From Vagococcus humatus (GTDB taxonomy: Bacteria > Bacillota > Bacilli > Lactobacillales > Vagococcaceae): DNA of 64,000 bases. The stretch spans positions 806,001 through 870,000 of the forward strand of contig NZ_PXZH01000001.1 in NCBI RefSeq assembly GCF_003950325.1, in the 5' to 3' direction. The notes under the pieces are model-generated. The model was not told the DNA's origin and searched no databases. It worked only from the letters and a program-made list of their open reading frames with translations. Position numbers and translations under genes: made by a program. This document shows, piece by piece, positions 63,761 through 64,000 of this stretch. How positions within the stretch are numbered: the first letter of the stretch is position 1; each line of letters opens with the position of its first letter.

Positions 63761-64000
63761 ATGACTAACAAAATGAAAACCTTATCATATATCGAACCTG
63801 GAAAAATTGACGTACTTGAAAAAGATATTCCAAAATTATCTGCAGACACAGATGCAATTGTCAGACTTGTTAAAACAACTATTTGTGGAACAGATCTTCA
63901 TATCATTGCTGGACATACACCTGAAGTACCTGAAGGACTAACGCTTGGTCATGAAGGTGTTGGTGTTATTGAACAAATTGGTGACTCAGTTAACAACTTT
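63761..64000 (+). CDS. Zinc-dependent alcohol dehydrogenase, N-terminal part (truncated by window edge)
   Basis: The first 80 codons are visible. They read MTNKMKTLSYIEPGKIDVLE, then TTICGTDLHIIAGHTPEVPEG and LTLGHEGVGVIEQIG (each quoted in part), which contains the catalytic-zinc Cys (CGTDLH) and the GHEGVGVIE motif of medium-chain dehydrogenases. GGAGGAAATTTA lies just before the ATG. Substrate is unknown. The reading frame stays open to the window end. Confidence 0.93.
   Translation, partial: MTNKMKTLSYIEPGKIDVLEKDIPKLSADTDAIVRLVKTTICGTDLHIIAGHTPEVPEGLTLGHEGVGVIEQIGDSVNNF

Overview
The window is AT-rich chromosomal DNA of a low-GC Gram-positive bacterium of the order Lactobacillales. The gene set and order fit Enterococcaceae (for example Vagococcus or Enterococcus): LisR/LisK-type two-component genes beside gnd, a manLMN mannose PTS with a sigma-54 promoter and a ManO-type protein, the polA-mutM-coaE-nrdR-dnaB-dnaI replication block, T-box control of alaS, and a guanine riboswitch before xpt-pbuX. 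The genus is an inference. No rRNA, tRNA, insertion sequence or prophage was seen.

Layout. 1-2.3 kb: end of yidC, then a phosphate transporter with its DUF47 partner. 2.3-5.7 kb: mannose PTS, minus strand, with a -24/-12 promoter. 6.2-10.4 kb: LisRK-type sensor and regulator, gnd, rpmF. 10.4-21.9 kb: yceD, dnaI, dnaB, nrdR, coaE, mutM, polA, a BI-1 membrane protein, a hotdog protein, murC and a disordered protein, all minus strand. 22-28.5 kb: HAD phosphatase, alaS with T-box, an FGE-like protein, an acetyltransferase. 27.5-31.1 kb: glycerate uptake and phosphorylation with a CdaR-type regulator. 31.3-39.6 kb: DEAD-box helicase, hydrolase, K+ transporter, small proteins, GntR regulator, purB and purK. 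39.8-41.8 kb: xpt-pbuX under a guanine riboswitch. 41.9-45.9 kb: cell-wall genes (glucosaminidase, DD-carboxypeptidase, an unknown protein, a FUSC-type membrane protein) and a YkyA-like lipoprotein. 45.9-50.9 kb: ABC importer with a glycosyltransferase. 51-55.6 kb: flotillin/NfeD, type II NADH dehydrogenase, an SDR oxidoreductase. 55.6-63.6 kb: a CRISPR array followed by cas3-cas6-cas8-cas7-cas5. The right edge holds the start of a zinc alcohol dehydrogenase.

The most unusual part is the CRISPR-Cas locus. The effector genes look like a type I-B Cascade plus Cas3, but cas1, cas2 and cas4 are absent although both flanks are visible. The array has 36-base repeats and 30-base spacers, and its leader-repeat junction (CGAG|GTTTTAGA) resembles type II-A arrays, yet no cas9 or tracrRNA is visible. 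The same repeat contains a short hairpin followed by an 8-base 3' end, ATTAAAAC, that would suit Cas6 processing. cas3 lacks any canonical start codon upstream of its first HD-domain histidine: the best start is an ATT placed correctly after a strong ribosome-binding site. The locus may therefore be a type I effector that depends on adaptation proteins encoded elsewhere, perhaps those of a type II-A system. This is an inference.
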